64,000 bases of DNA from CAWKOH01 sp963851245 (GCA_963851245.1 CAWKOH010000005.1:310001-374000), one strand, 5' to 3'; numbered from the stretch's first letter, positions 36,327 to 45,776 are shown. Notes: generated from the sequence alone by a model not told the origin. A program made the numbers and translations.

Positions 36327-37106
36327 ATGAAGCTCATCGGCCGGACGCTCCTCGGTGACACCTCGTGCCACGGCGAGATCGAGGATGGTCGCTTCCACGT
36401 CGTCTCCGGAGACATCTTCGGCGGACCCCGGCGGGCCGGGCCGGCGCTGGCTCTCTCCGACATGAAGCTGGGGACACCGATCGAGAGCTGCCGGTTCATC
36501 AACGTCATGGGCGGCTTCCGCATGGCCGACCGCCCCGGCTTCGAGGATCTCCCCCCAATGTGGCTCCCCAAGGCCACCAACTTCCCGAAGGCCGAGGGGG
36601 ACGAGATCGAGATCCCAGCCGTCCTGACCGGGCCGGTGCAGATCGAATCGGAGCTAGCCGTGGTGGTGGGGCGGACCCTGAGGAAGGCCTCAGATGACGA
36701 GGCGCGGGAGTCGGTCTTCGGCTGGACCGTCTTCAACGACGTCACCGCCCCCGAGTACGGCAACATGGGCTTCTGGGCGGTGGGCAAGTCGATCGACGGG
36801 TTCGCGGCGTGGGGGCCCTGGATCCGGACCGACCTGACCGAGGAGCGGGTGATGGACGGCCTGGCCATCACCGCCCGGGTGAACGGTGAGGAGGCCCAGG
36901 CCGGGAACACCAAGACATTCAAGTTCCGCCCCAGCGAGGTCCTGTCCCACGTCAGCCACCGGATAACCCTCTTCCCTGGCGACGTGGTCGCCCTCGGCAC
37001 GCCTTACCCGGCGCCCGAAGCGGCGGCCGGAGACCACGTGGCGTGCCAGGTCGAGGAGGTCGGGATCTTGAACAACTACTTCGTGTCGGAGAAGGACGCC
37101 CGATGA
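36327..37106 (+). CDS. fumarylacetoacetate hydrolase (FAH) family protein
   Basis: A 259-residue FAH-family protein. The metal-binding E-x-E and Asp are in VQIESELAVVVGRTLRKA and FGWTVFNDVTA, and the C-terminal FPGDVVALGTP loop is typical. AAGGGGG lies before the ATG. Members hydrolyse C-C bonds of diketo acids or catalyse hydratase and decarboxylase steps on 2-oxo acids. Here it follows the CoA transferase and is coupled (ATGA) to the SnoaL-like gene, so it probably acts on a linear product of ring cleavage. Confidence 0.93.
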   Translation: MKLIGRTLLGDTSCHGEIEDGRFHVVSGDIFGGPRRAGPALALSDMKLGTPIESCRFINVMGGFRMADRPGFEDLPPMWLPKATNFPKAEGDEIEIPAVLTGPVQIESELAVVVGRTLRKASDDEARESVFGWTVFNDVTAPEYGNMGFWAVGKSIDGFAAWGPWIRTDLTEERVMDGLAITARVNGEEAQAGNTKTFKFRPSEVLSHVSHRITLFPGDVVALGTPYPAPEAAAGDHVACQVEEVGILNNYFVSEKDAR

Positions 37107-37609
37107 ACGACGACGCCGTTCAGGAGTTGCTGGATAAGGAAGCGATCCGACAGGCCGTGCTCAGATACTGCCGGGGCGTGGACCGAGCCGACGAGGAGTT
37201 GCTCGCTTCGGCGTACCACGGCGACGCCGTGGACCATCACGGGGCTACGCCGTTCGAAGGGGCAGCCATCGCCCCCGGCATCCTCGAACTGGTCGGAAAG
37301 TCCAATGTCAGCCTGCACCAGATCACCAACCAGTTCATCCAGCTCCAGGGCCCCAAGGCGGCGGCCGCCGAGACCTATTTCACGGCGTGGCAGGGCATGG
37401 AGTACGAGGGAGCCGAGCGCATGCTGCTCGCCATCGGCCGTTACGTCGACCGGTTCGAGAAGCGAGCCGGCGAGTGGAGGATCGCCGACCGGCTGGTGAT
37501 CGTCGAGTACACGCAGCTCCTGCCGTCCGAGGGCGTCTTCCCGGCCTCGCAGCCCGGTCTCGGGCGGCGGGCCCGGGATGATCCCTCATACGGGGTGCTA
37601 GGGCTCTGA
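37103..37609 (+). CDS. SnoaL-like NTF2-fold protein
   Basis: A 168-residue protein starting MNDDAVQELLDKEAIRQAVL, with YCRGVDRADEELLASAYHGD and the H-H pair of the SnoaL_4 group found in many degradative clusters. It overlaps the FAH gene by 4 bases. Together with the NTF2-fold protein at 23803 it gives the region two such proteins. It may be an isomerase, dehydratase or accessory subunit; nothing in the sequence decides between them. Confidence 0.88.
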   Translation: MNDDAVQELLDKEAIRQAVLRYCRGVDRADEELLASAYHGDAVDHHGATPFEGAAIAPGILELVGKSNVSLHQITNQFIQLQGPKAAAAETYFTAWQGMEYEGAERMLLAIGRYVDRFEKRAGEWRIADRLVIVEYTQLLPSEGVFPASQPGLGRRARDDPSYGVLGL

Positions 37610-37637
37610 CTGGTTCCGATCCGGAGTCCGCATCTCC

Positions 37638-39681
37638 TCAGCGGGCCAGCGACTGCCGGACGGAGTCGGCGATCCGGTCCACCGACGGTAGGGACGCCAG
37701 TTCCAATGTGCGGGCGAACGGCACCGGGGTGAAGGAAGCGGCCACCCGCTCGATCGGTGCTTGGAGGTCGTCGTGAAGCTCGCGCTGAACGGCCGCGATG
37801 ATCTCCGCGCCGGGTCCGCAGAACGTGGCGGAGACATGGGACACGACGAGGCGGCCGGTGCGGGCCACCGATTCGAGGACGGTCGGGAGGTCCAGAGGAA
37901 CCAGTGACCGCAGATCGATGACTTCGACCTCGATGTGATCGGAGGCCAGCTGCTCGGCCGCGGCCAGGGCCAGGGCAACGGCCGGCCCGTAGGCGACGAC
38001 GGTCGCGTCCCGAACCGGCTCGCTTCACTGCCGCCCGGCCCAACGGGACCGTCCAGTCCCCCGTGGGCACCGGTGCTTTGGAGCCGTTCATGCACAGTGT
38101 CCGGGCCTCGATGAAGACACACGGATCGTCGTCGGCGATGCATGCGTTGAGCAGGCCGGCCGCGTCAGCCGGATCGCTCGGGAACGCCACCTTCAGGCCC
38201 GGAACATGCATCAGCCAGGCCTCGAGCGACTGCGAATGCTGGGCTCCCGAGGCGGCGCCGAGGGCGACTCGCATCGTCAGGGGGGCCGAGCGGCGCCCGC
38301 CGGACATGTAGCGGACCTTGGCCACGTGATTGGCGAGCTGGTCGAGACAGACGCCGAGGAAGTCTAAGAACATGATCTCGGGGATGGCCCGGAACCCGGC
38401 CATCGACAGCCCGAGGGCGCAGCCGACGATCGCCGACTCGGCAATCGGGGTCGAGCGGACCCGTTCGGACCCGTACTTGGTGGACAGGCCGGCGGTTATC
38501 CGGAAGATGCCCCCGGCGGGGTCGGAGATGTCTTCCCCCAGAAGCACGATGGACTGGTCGCGGGCCATGGCTCGGTCAAGGGTGTGGGTGATGGCCTGGG
38601 CCAGGCCCATGGGCTCCGTCTCGCCGGATGGCGCCGGCTCGGGGCTGGCGGACGGCCCGGTGGAGAGGGATGAGTCGGCTCGGGAGCCGGCGTAGACGTC
38701 CGTGTACAGCTCGATGGCCGGGTCGGGGGCGGGACTGTCGACCGCGAACGAGATGGCCTCTTCCACCTCTTTCTGGACCGCGGCCTCCAGCTGTTCGAGG
38801 TCCGGTCCGGCGGCCACGCCGGCGGCGACGATCCGGTTCCGGAAGGTGGTAACCGGATCGCGGCCGCGTGCCTCCGCCAGCCGGTCCTTGTCCACATAGA
38901 CCATGGGGTCCCCGAAATAGTGGCCCTGTAGCCGGAAGGCGACGGCCTCTACCAGTGTCGGGCCCTGCCCTTCCCTGGCGCGGCTCGCCGCTTCCGACAC
39001 GGCCCCGTACACCGCGATCGGATCGGTGCCGTCGACAGTGACGCCCGGCATCCCGTAACCGCCCGCACGATCTGCGAAGTGCTCGGTCCGGGTGTATTCC
39101 ACGACCGGGGTGCACTCTGCATAACCGTTGTTCTGACAGAAGAACACGACCGGAAGGTCCCAGGCGGCCGCCATGTTCATGGCCTCGTGGACGAAGCCGA
39201 TGCTGGTGGCGCCATCACCGAAACTGACGAGCGCAATCGAGCCGTCACCTCGCAGCTTGGCGGCCAGGGCGAAACCGTTGGCGATCGGAGGCCCCTCGCC
39301 CACGATGCCCGTCGCCCACGCCAGACCGATCTCGGGGGCGCACACGCCCATGGCGCCGGCCTTGCCCTTCGACAGGCCCGTCGCCTTGCCCATCAGCTCG
39401 GCGAAGTAGGGGCCGAGCGGGACCCCCATGGCGACGGAGTCTCCGCAGCCCCGGTATGTAGTGATGAGCTGGTCGCCGGACCGGAGAGCGAGGGCGGCTC
39501 CCGCCGACATGGCCTCCTGGCCTTCCACCGGCCAGTAGGCGAAGCCGAACTCTCCGCCGGCCATCCCCATGCGGATCCGTTCGTCGCTCCTCCGGATGAG
39601 GGCCATCCGCCGGTAGATCTCGAGTACCTGGTCCGTGTCGACGCCCTCCAGATGGGCGCCCGACTCTGTGTCAGTAGACAT
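37638..39681 (-). pseudogene. fused thiamine-dependent dehydrogenase E1 alpha-beta, frameshifted near the end
   Basis: A two-domain 2-oxoacid/acetoin dehydrogenase E1, about 680 residues if repaired. The alpha part has the thiamine diphosphate motif starting FGDGATSIGFVHEAMNMAAA (GDG at 155-157) and FCQNNGYAE. The beta part starts near residue 355 (MGLAQAITHTLDRAMARDQS). Homology runs to GRAAVKRAG and resumes in another frame as VRDATVVAYGPAV, ending VDRIADSVRQSLAR at 37638. One extra base near 38015 explains it. Unless it is a sequencing error, the C-terminal beta domain, needed for dimer contacts, is lost. It is followed on the same operon side by no E2/E3 genes; a lone lipoyl domain gene lies just upstream. 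Confidence 0.87.
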
Positions 39682-39716
39682 GTTCGCTTGCTCCTATAGC
39701 CATCTTGCGCGTGGGT

Positions 39717-39947
39717 TCAGGTCACTTCAGCAATCACAGTGCCGACGTCGTATCTGGCGCCTGCCTCTCCAATAATGCGAATGGTGCCGGCGACGGGGGA
39801 AGGGATTTCGTTGTCTGCCTTGTCAGTCTCGAGCACGTATAGCACGTCGCCAACCTCCACCCGCTGGCCGTCTTCCACCAGCCACTCGGAGATGGTGGCC
39901 GATTCGACCGACATGCCGAGCTTCGGAATCTTCAGACGGGAGGTCAT
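39717..39947 (-). CDS. free-standing biotin/lipoyl domain protein
   Basis: A 76-residue single lipoyl domain beginning MTSRLKIPKLGMSVESATIS. The modified lysine is K43 in VLETDKADNE, with the flanking Asp/Ala typical of lipoylation. There is no peripheral-subunit-binding or acyltransferase domain, so it is not a full E2. It lies 35 bases upstream of the fused E1 gene and would act as that enzyme's mobile lipoyl carrier. The acyl acceptor would have to come from elsewhere. Confidence 0.9.
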   Translation of the reverse strand: MTSRLKIPKLGMSVESATISEWLVEDGQRVEVGDVLYVLETDKADNEIPSPVAGTIRIIGEAGARYDVGTVIAEVT

Positions 39948-40225
39948 CGGGTCATCTCATCTTTAGTCATAGCTTGGGTCGCCGTCGAAGCTACGGCCCG
40001 AGAAGCCGCTCGTCGAGTTCGAAGCTGCGGCTTGTCCTGCCGATCTACGAGACGGTCTTCCCGCGGACGAGCGACCCACACAGTGGATCGGCTCCCGGGA
40101 TCAGGTCGAACGTTTTACCCAGGACTGAATTCGGCGGCGCTAGGTGAGCACCGAGTTGGGTTCACGGATGTCCGCGCCGATGTCGGTCGGTAGCGTGAGC
40201 CCGTGTCCCCTACCGTGGAGACGTC
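39948..40225. promoter_or_regulatory. divergent spacer between lipoyl-domain and acyl-CoA synthetase genes
   Basis: A 278-base region that must hold the promoters of the minus-strand lipoyl/E1 operon and of the plus-strand synthetase gene. No clear operator or -10/-35 pair was found by eye. Confidence 0.4.
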
Positions 40226-41638
40226 GTGACGACCGCGAGGGCCAATTTCGCCGATCTAGGGCCGCTGCTGGCTCCTAAGAGCATCGCCATCATCGGCGCG
40301 TCTTCCAATCCGTCCCGCCTCGGCGGCCGCCCCTTGCAAATCCTGCTCCAGCACGGCTATCCCGGTTCGATCTACCCGATTAACCCGCGGCACGACACGG
40401 TCGGAGGCTTGCCCGCCTATCCGACCATCAGCGCCGCACCGGGGCCGGTCGACGTGGCCGCGGTCATCGTGCCCGCCAGACTGGTGGTCGAGGTCCTCCG
40501 CCAGTGCGCCGTCGCGGGGGTCCGCTCGGCCGTGGTGTTCAGTTCGGGGTTTGCCGAGCAGGGGGAAGAAGGCCGCTTGGCCGAGGAGCAGATCGGGGAG
40601 ATCGCCCGCAGATCCGGGATGCGGGTTCTGGGCCCTAACGCCGAGGGGTTTCTCAATCTGACAGACCGCATCCCTTTAACGTTCAGCCCGACCGTCGACT
40701 ACGAACGTGGGCTGAGCAGTTTGGTGGCGGGCAACGTCGCTGTCGTGTCGCAGAGTGGGGGGCTCGGCTTCGCCCTGTTTAATGGCGGCCAGGCCGTCGG
40801 GCTCGGGGCTAGCCATGTGGTCAGCACCGGCAACGAAGCCGACCTCGGCGCCCTCGAGGTGGCCGCCTACCTGCTTGAGGATCCGGCCACCGATGTCGTA
40901 GCCCTTCTCGTCGAGGGGTTCCGCCGTGGGGAGGACCCGGGGCCGGTGGCAAAGCGGGCCCGGGAGCTTGGCAAGACGATCGTGGTCGCCAAGCTGGGTC
41001 GCTCCAGGGTCGGCGTCGAAGCCGCGGCAGCGCACACCGCCCATGACGCCGGTGACGATGAGGAGTACCGGAGGGCGTTCACCCAGCTAGGAGTGGTCCA
41101 GGTTTACGACCAAGAGGACCTCCTGGACGCCTGCCTGGCCCTGTCGCGGCCGCAGCGGCCGGCCGGGCGAAACGTCGGCATCGTGACCACGTCTGGGGGC
41201 GCCGGGGTATGGCTGGCGGACGCTTGCGACGTGGCGGGCCTGGAAGTGCCCGAACTGGACGCCGCCCTCCAGGCCGAGCTTCGCCTCTTGATGCCCAGCT
41301 ACGGTTCGCCTCGCAATCCGGTGGATGTGACAGCCGAGATCGTCAACCGGGCTGGAGCCGTCAAGCCGCTTGAGCTCGTGCTTTCCTCACCGCAGATCGA
41401 CATGGTGGTGTGGATTGCCTCGCTCGCCGGGCCCCTAATGCTCGAACGAGAGGAGAACGACATCCAGCGCGTGGTGGCATCGACCACCAAACCCATCCTC
41501 GTCTACTCCTACACGACACCCGGGCCGGCGAGCGTGGCCGCCTTGACCCGCCTCCGATTGCCATGGTACCCAAGCCCGGCGCGAGGAGCTCGGGCAGCTG
41601 CGGCGCTGGTCGAAGCCCGGCGCCCGCCATCCTCATAG
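40226..41638 (+). CDS. ADP-forming acyl-CoA synthetase alpha part (CoA-binding)
   Basis: A 470-residue protein with the CoA-binding Rossmann domain (SIAIIGASSNPSRLGGRPL) and succinyl-CoA-ligase-like domains (NVAVVSQSGGLGFALF; the phospho-His region AAAHTAHDAGDDEEYRRAF). Full-length ADP-forming acetyl-CoA synthetases are about 700 residues and carry an ATP-grasp domain. Here the protein ends after the alpha part, so a separate beta subunit gene is expected but absent in this window. The frame ends EARRPPSS, which could also be a truncation. The role is reversible acyl-CoA + ADP + Pi to acid + ATP. Confidence 0.87.
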   Translation: MTTARANFADLGPLLAPKSIAIIGASSNPSRLGGRPLQILLQHGYPGSIYPINPRHDTVGGLPAYPTISAAPGPVDVAAVIVPARLVVEVLRQCAVAGVRSAVVFSSGFAEQGEEGRLAEEQIGEIARRSGMRVLGPNAEGFLNLTDRIPLTFSPTVDYERGLSSLVAGNVAVVSQSGGLGFALFNGGQAVGLGASHVVSTGNEADLGALEVAAYLLEDPATDVVALLVEGFRRGEDPGPVAKRARELGKTIVVAKLGRSRVGVEAAAAHTAHDAGDDEEYRRAFTQLGVVQVYDQEDLLDACLALSRPQRPAGRNVGIVTTSGGAGVWLADACDVAGLEVPELDAALQAELRLLMPSYGSPRNPVDVTAEIVNRAGAVKPLELVLSSPQIDMVVWIASLAGPLMLEREENDIQRVVASTTKPILVYSYTTPGPASVAALTRLRLPWYPSPARGARAAAALVEARRPPSS

Positions 41639-41818
41639 TTGTGGTCCTACCTCTTTAAATCCGAGGTCGATCTCGGTCGCGGCGGACCAAAGTGGGGTGA
41701 TCCGGCGGGTGAGAGCTCGTGCCCGTCCCTTGTTCGCGCTCAGCCAAAGCCCGACCAAGATCAGGATCGTTGACCTGGCGAACCGATGGGACCCCCGATA
41801 TAAAGGGGACGAATTCGC
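41639..41818. other. gap with no supported gene
   Basis: Short open frames on both strands, one of them (minus, RFARSTILILVGLWLSANKG) protein-like but without a good start or known family. It leads into the two gene remnants that follow. Confidence 0.35.
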
Positions 41819-41920
41819 CGCCGCACAGAGATCATCCGGGCCATCTTGTCCAGTCCCGGAGTGATGTTTCTCGACGAGCCCAGGGTGGGGCTGGACACCC
41901 GGATACGCCACGACGTACGT
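41819..41920 (+). pseudogene. ABC transporter ATPase fragment
   Basis: Thirty-four codons reading RRTEIIRAILSSPGVMFLDE then PRVGLDTRIRH. This is the end of the signature helix, the Walker B strand (VMFLDEP) and the D-loop of a DrrA-type ABC ATPase, with Arg in place of the usual Thr after Pro. Nothing before or after belongs to the protein, so it is a relic of a deleted transporter gene. Confidence 0.65.
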
Positions 41921-42091
41921 GGTCGTCGTCGGCTCGACCAAGAAGGTCGACTAACTGCGCCGGGCGGGACAGGCGACGATCGTGTTCAAAGACGGATGGC
42001 GCTGGGCGGCCGTCGAAGGCCCCGTTCGACTGCACGGGCCGGATCCGATCTACCTACGTTTAGGTAGACGCCCCAAGTGGAGTACGGCGTG
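41913..42091 (+). pseudogene. PPOX / F420-type oxidoreductase fragment
   Basis: In the next frame, overlapping the ABC relic, the sequence reads TTYVVVVGSTKKVD, a TAA stop, then LRRAGQATIVFKDGWRWAAV followed by EGPVRLHGPD. This resembles the flavin- or F420-binding PPOX family (split beta-barrel). The in-frame stop and missing ends mark it as a pseudogene. Its fusion to the ABC fragment points to an old deletion junction. Confidence 0.55.
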
Positions 42092-42126
42092 ACAAGCTCT
42101 TCGTCGTAGGACACGGCTCCGACCGA

Positions 42127-42794
42127 GTGACGACGGATTTGCAGAATCCTTACGAGACAGAACGCCCGCACTACCACGTAGGACAAGAGGGGGGAAATGG
42201 TCGACGTCTTAAGGGCGTTCGGCGTCGCTATGTTGCTGTGCTCGTGGCGCTAACGGTGGTGGCACTGGCGGTTGCGTTACCACTCGTTCTCATGTCCGGG
42301 AGTCATCGAAAGGCGGCTGGGGGAATCAAGCCGACTGAGGCGGTCATCTTGGTGGCCCACCAGCTGGCTGATGGCAGATTCGTGACCGTCGCTGGAGAGA
42401 TCGACCCCTCTGCTGTGTTCCGCCCTTCGGCAGAGGTCATCCGTTCGGAATGGACCACGGTGGAGTCAGCCTATGGGCCGCTGGTCCGGATCGGGTCGCC
42501 GCTATTGGTGGGCCCTTCAACCGGGTCGCCAAGTACTTCTCGGCGCTTGCGGCGAAGAACTGGTCCAGCCTCACCCTCAGGCAGCAGTCCACATCGGTAA
42601 CCGACGGGCTCGGCCATCTCGATCGAATCGGTGAGGTATCGCTGATCGGCTCATCCCCAGCCATGGCCACCTACGAGATCGGTCTCACCTACCAAAGAGG
42701 AGCGACGCAGGTTCAGATCGGAATCGACGGGGACGGACAGATCGCCAGTATCTCGATCCTTGCTGGCCCACCCACGTCGACAATCGGCCGCTGA
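42127..42794 (+). pseudogene. membrane-anchored DUF3887-like protein, frameshifted
   Basis: The first part (from 42127) has a Tyr/Pro-rich head, a transmembrane helix (VAVLVALTVVALAVALPLVL) and an extracellular stretch HQLADGRFVTVAGEIDPSAV typical of DUF3887. After about 42520 the frame degrades to Arg/Ser-rich sequence. The next frame continues VAKYFSALAAKNWSSLTLRQ and ends with GDGQIASISILAGPP, like the family's C-terminus. One base change joins them. It may be an error or real decay. The function of the family is unknown. Confidence 0.55.
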
Positions 42795-42889
42795 CCTATA
42801 AGTCTACGTTGGCGAACGTGGCGCGAGAACACCTCGCCCGACGAGGCAGGGTGCCCAAGCGCCGCCTGGTCAGTCTCCGAACCCGAACA

Positions 42890-44353
42890 TCAGGTCCCGC
42901 AGAAGGTCCGGTAAGGGCCGAAGTCCTTTGGGGCCGGAGTGGCGTAACGCTGCAGGCCAGGTCGCTCCTCGTAGGGGGCAGTCACCGCGTCCAGGAGCTG
43001 ATCGAGCGGATGCAGGTCGCCCTCGGTGGCGGCGGCGAGAGCCTCCTCGACGAGGTGGTTGCGGGGGACGTAGAGGGGGTTGACCCGGTCCATCAATCCG
43101 GCGTTCGGGCCCAACGCCCGCCAGCGCTTCGCCCAGGCATCGAACGCCGCGGAGTCGACGGACAGGCCGGGTGTGAGCCCGGCGGCGCCGCGGGCGGTCG
43201 CCCCGAGGGCACGGAAGAACGACGTGTGATCGACATCGCTCTCCCGGAGCAAAGTGAGCAGCCCTTCGACCAGCGGCACCGTCACCGCAACTTCGAGGCT
43301 GTCGGACAGCCCGAGCTTGGCTCGCATGCCGGCCGACCAGGCGGTGCTGTACTGCTGGCGGAACGCACCGAGTGAGTTCACCGCGATGGCGACCGCCTGC
43401 TCCTGATCGTCGTGCAAGAGGGGCAGGAGGGCCTCGGCGAGCCGGGCGAGGTTCCACTCGGCCACGACCGGCTGGTTGCCGTAGGCGTAGCGACCGCCCG
43501 TGTCTATCGAGCTGTAGACCGTGGCCGGGTCGAATGCCTCCATGAAAGCGCACGGCCCGTAGTCGATGGTCTCGCCGGAGATCGTCATGTTGTCGGTGTT
43601 CATGACCCCGTGGACGAACCCCACCAGCATCCACTGAGCTACCAGCGACGCCTGGGCGGCGATCACCGCCTCGAACAGAGCTAAATAGGGGTGCGCCGCC
43701 TCCGCGGCGGCAGGGTAGTGGCGGGAGATGGCGTGGTCGGCAAGGCGGCGAAGGAGGTTGACATTGCCCGTGGCCCGGGCGTACTCGAAGCTGCCCACCC
43801 GCAGATGGCTGCTCGCGACACGGGTCAGCACAGCTCCCGGTAACACCGTCTCGCGGCGCACGGGGCGCCCTGTCGCCACCACGGCCAGGGAGCGGGTCGT
43901 GGGAATGCCCAGCGCGTGCATTGCCTCGCTCACGACGTACTCGCGCAGCATCGGACCGACCGCGGCCAGGCCGTCGCCTCCTCGCGCGAACGGTGTGCGT
44001 CCCGAGCCCTTGAGGTGGACATCGCGAAGGCGGCCGTCGGCGTCGAGGACCTCTCCCAGCAGAAGGGCGCGCCCGTCGCCGAGACGCGGGGCGAACTGGC
44101 CGAACTGGTGTCCGGCGTAGGCCTGCGCCACCGGAGTGGCGCTGCTGGGTACTCGGTTACCGACCAGCAGGCGCAGGCCATCGAAGCCCCGCAGCCAGGC
44201 GGGGTCGAGGCCCAAGTCGGTCGCCAGCGGCTCGTTGAACACGAGCAGACGCGGGTCGGAAACCTCCTCTGCCTGCCAGGGCAGGGCCATCTCCGTTAGT
44301 TCGCGTGCGAAGTGGCCGCCGAGGATGACAGTCCGTGGGAATGCAACACTCAC
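42890..44353 (-). CDS. selO: SelO/YdiU protein adenylyltransferase
   Basis: A 487-residue pseudokinase-fold enzyme that transfers AMP to proteins, linked to the redox response. Conserved blocks are YAGHQFGQFAPRLGDGRA, KGSGRTPFARGGDGLAAVGP, REYVVSEAMHALGIPTTRSL, and the metal/ATP site FVHGVMNTDNMTISGETIDY. The C-terminus ends in TFCGT, keeping the Cys that is selenocysteine in animal SelO. Length and order are normal. It stands alone, convergent with the frameshifted membrane protein gene to its left. Confidence 0.96.
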   Translation of the reverse strand: MSVAFPRTVILGGHFARELTEMALPWQAEEVSDPRLLVFNEPLATDLGLDPAWLRGFDGLRLLVGNRVPSSATPVAQAYAGHQFGQFAPRLGDGRALLLGEVLDADGRLRDVHLKGSGRTPFARGGDGLAAVGPMLREYVVSEAMHALGIPTTRSLAVVATGRPVRRETVLPGAVLTRVASSHLRVGSFEYARATGNVNLLRRLADHAISRHYPAAAEAAHPYLALFEAVIAAQASLVAQWMLVGFVHGVMNTDNMTISGETIDYGPCAFMEAFDPATVYSSIDTGGRYAYGNQPVVAEWNLARLAEALLPLLHDDQEQAVAIAVNSLGAFRQQYSTAWSAGMRAKLGLSDSLEVAVTVPLVEGLLTLLRESDVDHTSFFRALGATARGAAGLTPGLSVDSAAFDAWAKRWRALGPNAGLMDRVNPLYVPRNHLVEEALAAATEGDLHPLDQLLDAVTAPYEERPGLQRYATPAPKDFGPYRTFCGT

Positions 44354-44521
44354 ACCATCCAGAATACGCGGCGGCCCAGTGCGACCGGCGCAGCAAAACA
44401 GGGGTTTGGCACGGATTCTGGCGACTGCGGGTGGTAATCGGTTACGACCCCAGGACCGGTAACCCGCAGAAAGAGTCCCGAGCCATCTATGGCGCGCCCA
44501 AGAAGAGGGCGGATGAATCGA

Positions 44522-44737
44522 TCAGCGAAGAAAGGTGGCGCTGCCACGGGCGAATAGGTGCCATCCCAGCCAGGCCCACGCTATTAGGAACAGGAGCCGA
44601 ACTGATCGCCTGTGCAGCAAGCGGTCGGTCAACTGGCCCAGCGTGAGCGAGCCGCGACGCCAGGTCAGCGCCTGGAGGGTAACCAAGGCGACAGCGATCA
44701 GAGCATAGGCGGAGAAGGTCAAGTCGCGAGCGCTCAC
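44522..44737 (-). CDS. small membrane protein
   Basis: A 71-residue protein (MSARDLTFSAYALIAVALVT...) with two hydrophobic helices (about 8-24 and 46-64). Its ATG overlaps the stop of the next upstream gene (ATGA at 44734-44737), so the pair is translationally coupled. No known function. It resembles short actinobacterial membrane proteins found as pairs. Confidence 0.7.
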   Translation of the reverse strand: MSARDLTFSAYALIAVALVTLQALTWRRGSLTLGQLTDRLLHRRSVRLLFLIAWAWLGWHLFARGSATFLR

Positions 44738-45300
44738 GTGGAGGCCCGTCGTAGTAGCAGGGCCCAGCCGAGCAGGAGCCAGAGCGCGAACACCGCCGCC
44801 CGTCCCGGGTGGGTATTCATTAGGGCGTCAGCCATCGAACTCAGCGTCGGGTGGTCTCGACGGGGAGAGGAGAGATAGGCCGCGACTTCGAAGCCTGTGA
44901 GCAAGGCGAAGAGCACAGCCCACAGGGCGGCTGGTCGTCTCGCTGCCTTTTGCTCAGCCGCTATCGAGGTTCTGGAATCTGACCGGGCCCAGGCCAGGAT
45001 GGCCACGACCACCGCAGGTACAGCGACGGCGGCGCCGATGGGAATGGTAAAGGGGCGCAGGTCGGCGGAGAACCAGCAGTAGGCGCCTAGGGCAGCTGCG
45101 ACCAACACAACGACCAGCCGGTTTCTAGGTAGAACTGCGACGCGTCCCCGGGGACAGCGCTGCGGCGCGAACGGGCCATCGCCCCCCGCTCGACCATCGT
45201 CGATTCCAGCGCTGCGAGTGTCTGGCCTACAGTGCGCGCCCTGGTCCGCAGGGTGTTGACTCTCGCTCGGGCGGTTCTCTGATCGCATCGCCAGCATCAA
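44734..45300 (-). CDS. integral membrane protein, unknown function
   Basis: A membrane protein of up to 188 residues. The first 55 codons are polar and may lie upstream of the true start; a start near VLPRNRLVVVLVAAALG (about 45125) is equally possible. Four hydrophobic helices follow, with LWAVLFALLTGFEVAAYL and the C-terminal AVFALWLLLGWALLLRR. It is coupled to the small membrane protein gene downstream. The two are likely subunits of one membrane complex. Confidence 0.65.
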   Translation of the reverse strand: MMLAMRSENRPSESQHPADQGAHCRPDTRSAGIDDGRAGGDGPFAPQRCPRGRVAVLPRNRLVVVLVAAALGAYCWFSADLRPFTIPIGAAVAVPAVVVAILAWARSDSRTSIAAEQKAARRPAALWAVLFALLTGFEVAAYLSSPRRDHPTLSSMADALMNTHPGRAAVFALWLLLGWALLLRRAST

Positions 45301-45342
45301 ACTCCCGCTTGATCGCTCATTCTCGCTACGAACGGCGCGATC

Positions 45343-45534
45343 TCACGCAAAGTGGTGCGGCCAGAGGTGACGAGCTCCAGAGCCACCGAGGGAACGCAGG
45401 GTGACTGGTCCGCGGTAAGGGCCGTCGCCGTGACGTAAATAGGGTTGCCGGCGGCGCAGCCAGGGCGCGTCGCGGATTCGATCCGCGAGCAGACCGCGGT
45501 CGTTGCGCAACCCGGTGGCGATGGGTAGATGCAT
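45343..45534 (-). CDS. possible small basic protein
   Basis: A 63-codon frame starting MHLPIATGLRNDRGLLADRI behind a good GGAGG site 5 bases before the ATG. Composition is Arg/Leu-rich and no family is recognised. The coding call rests on the ribosome-binding site and GC-rich third positions only. Confidence 0.35.
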   Translation of the reverse strand: MHLPIATGLRNDRGLLADRIRDAPWLRRRQPYLRHGDGPYRGPVTLRSLGGSGARHLWPHHFA

Positions 45535-45776
45535 GGCTCCCTCCGGGTGAAATCGCGGTTAGTGCGTCACCGGGGACTGGAACAACGCCGGGAGCTGGGC
45601 CGCTCCCGTCGAACCGCGCCACTGTACCTCAGCAGTGACCGGGTCACATGATGGTCCCGTGTGACGGCCGGCTGTCCGGGCGTCTGGTGCCCGACATTTG
45701 CCGCAGGCTTCAGGTCGGTCAAGAAGAGCGGCCGACGGCGACAATCCCACGCCGAAGTCGCGGCCGTGGCGGTCGC
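45535..45776. other. gap, no supported gene
   Basis: Between the small minus-strand frame and the STAS gene end. Open frames on both strands are Arg/Ser/Pro-rich and unconvincing. Confidence 0.35.

Noticed and set aside
42870..43634. A 254-codon minus-strand frame
   Set aside because: Out-of-frame shadow of selO.
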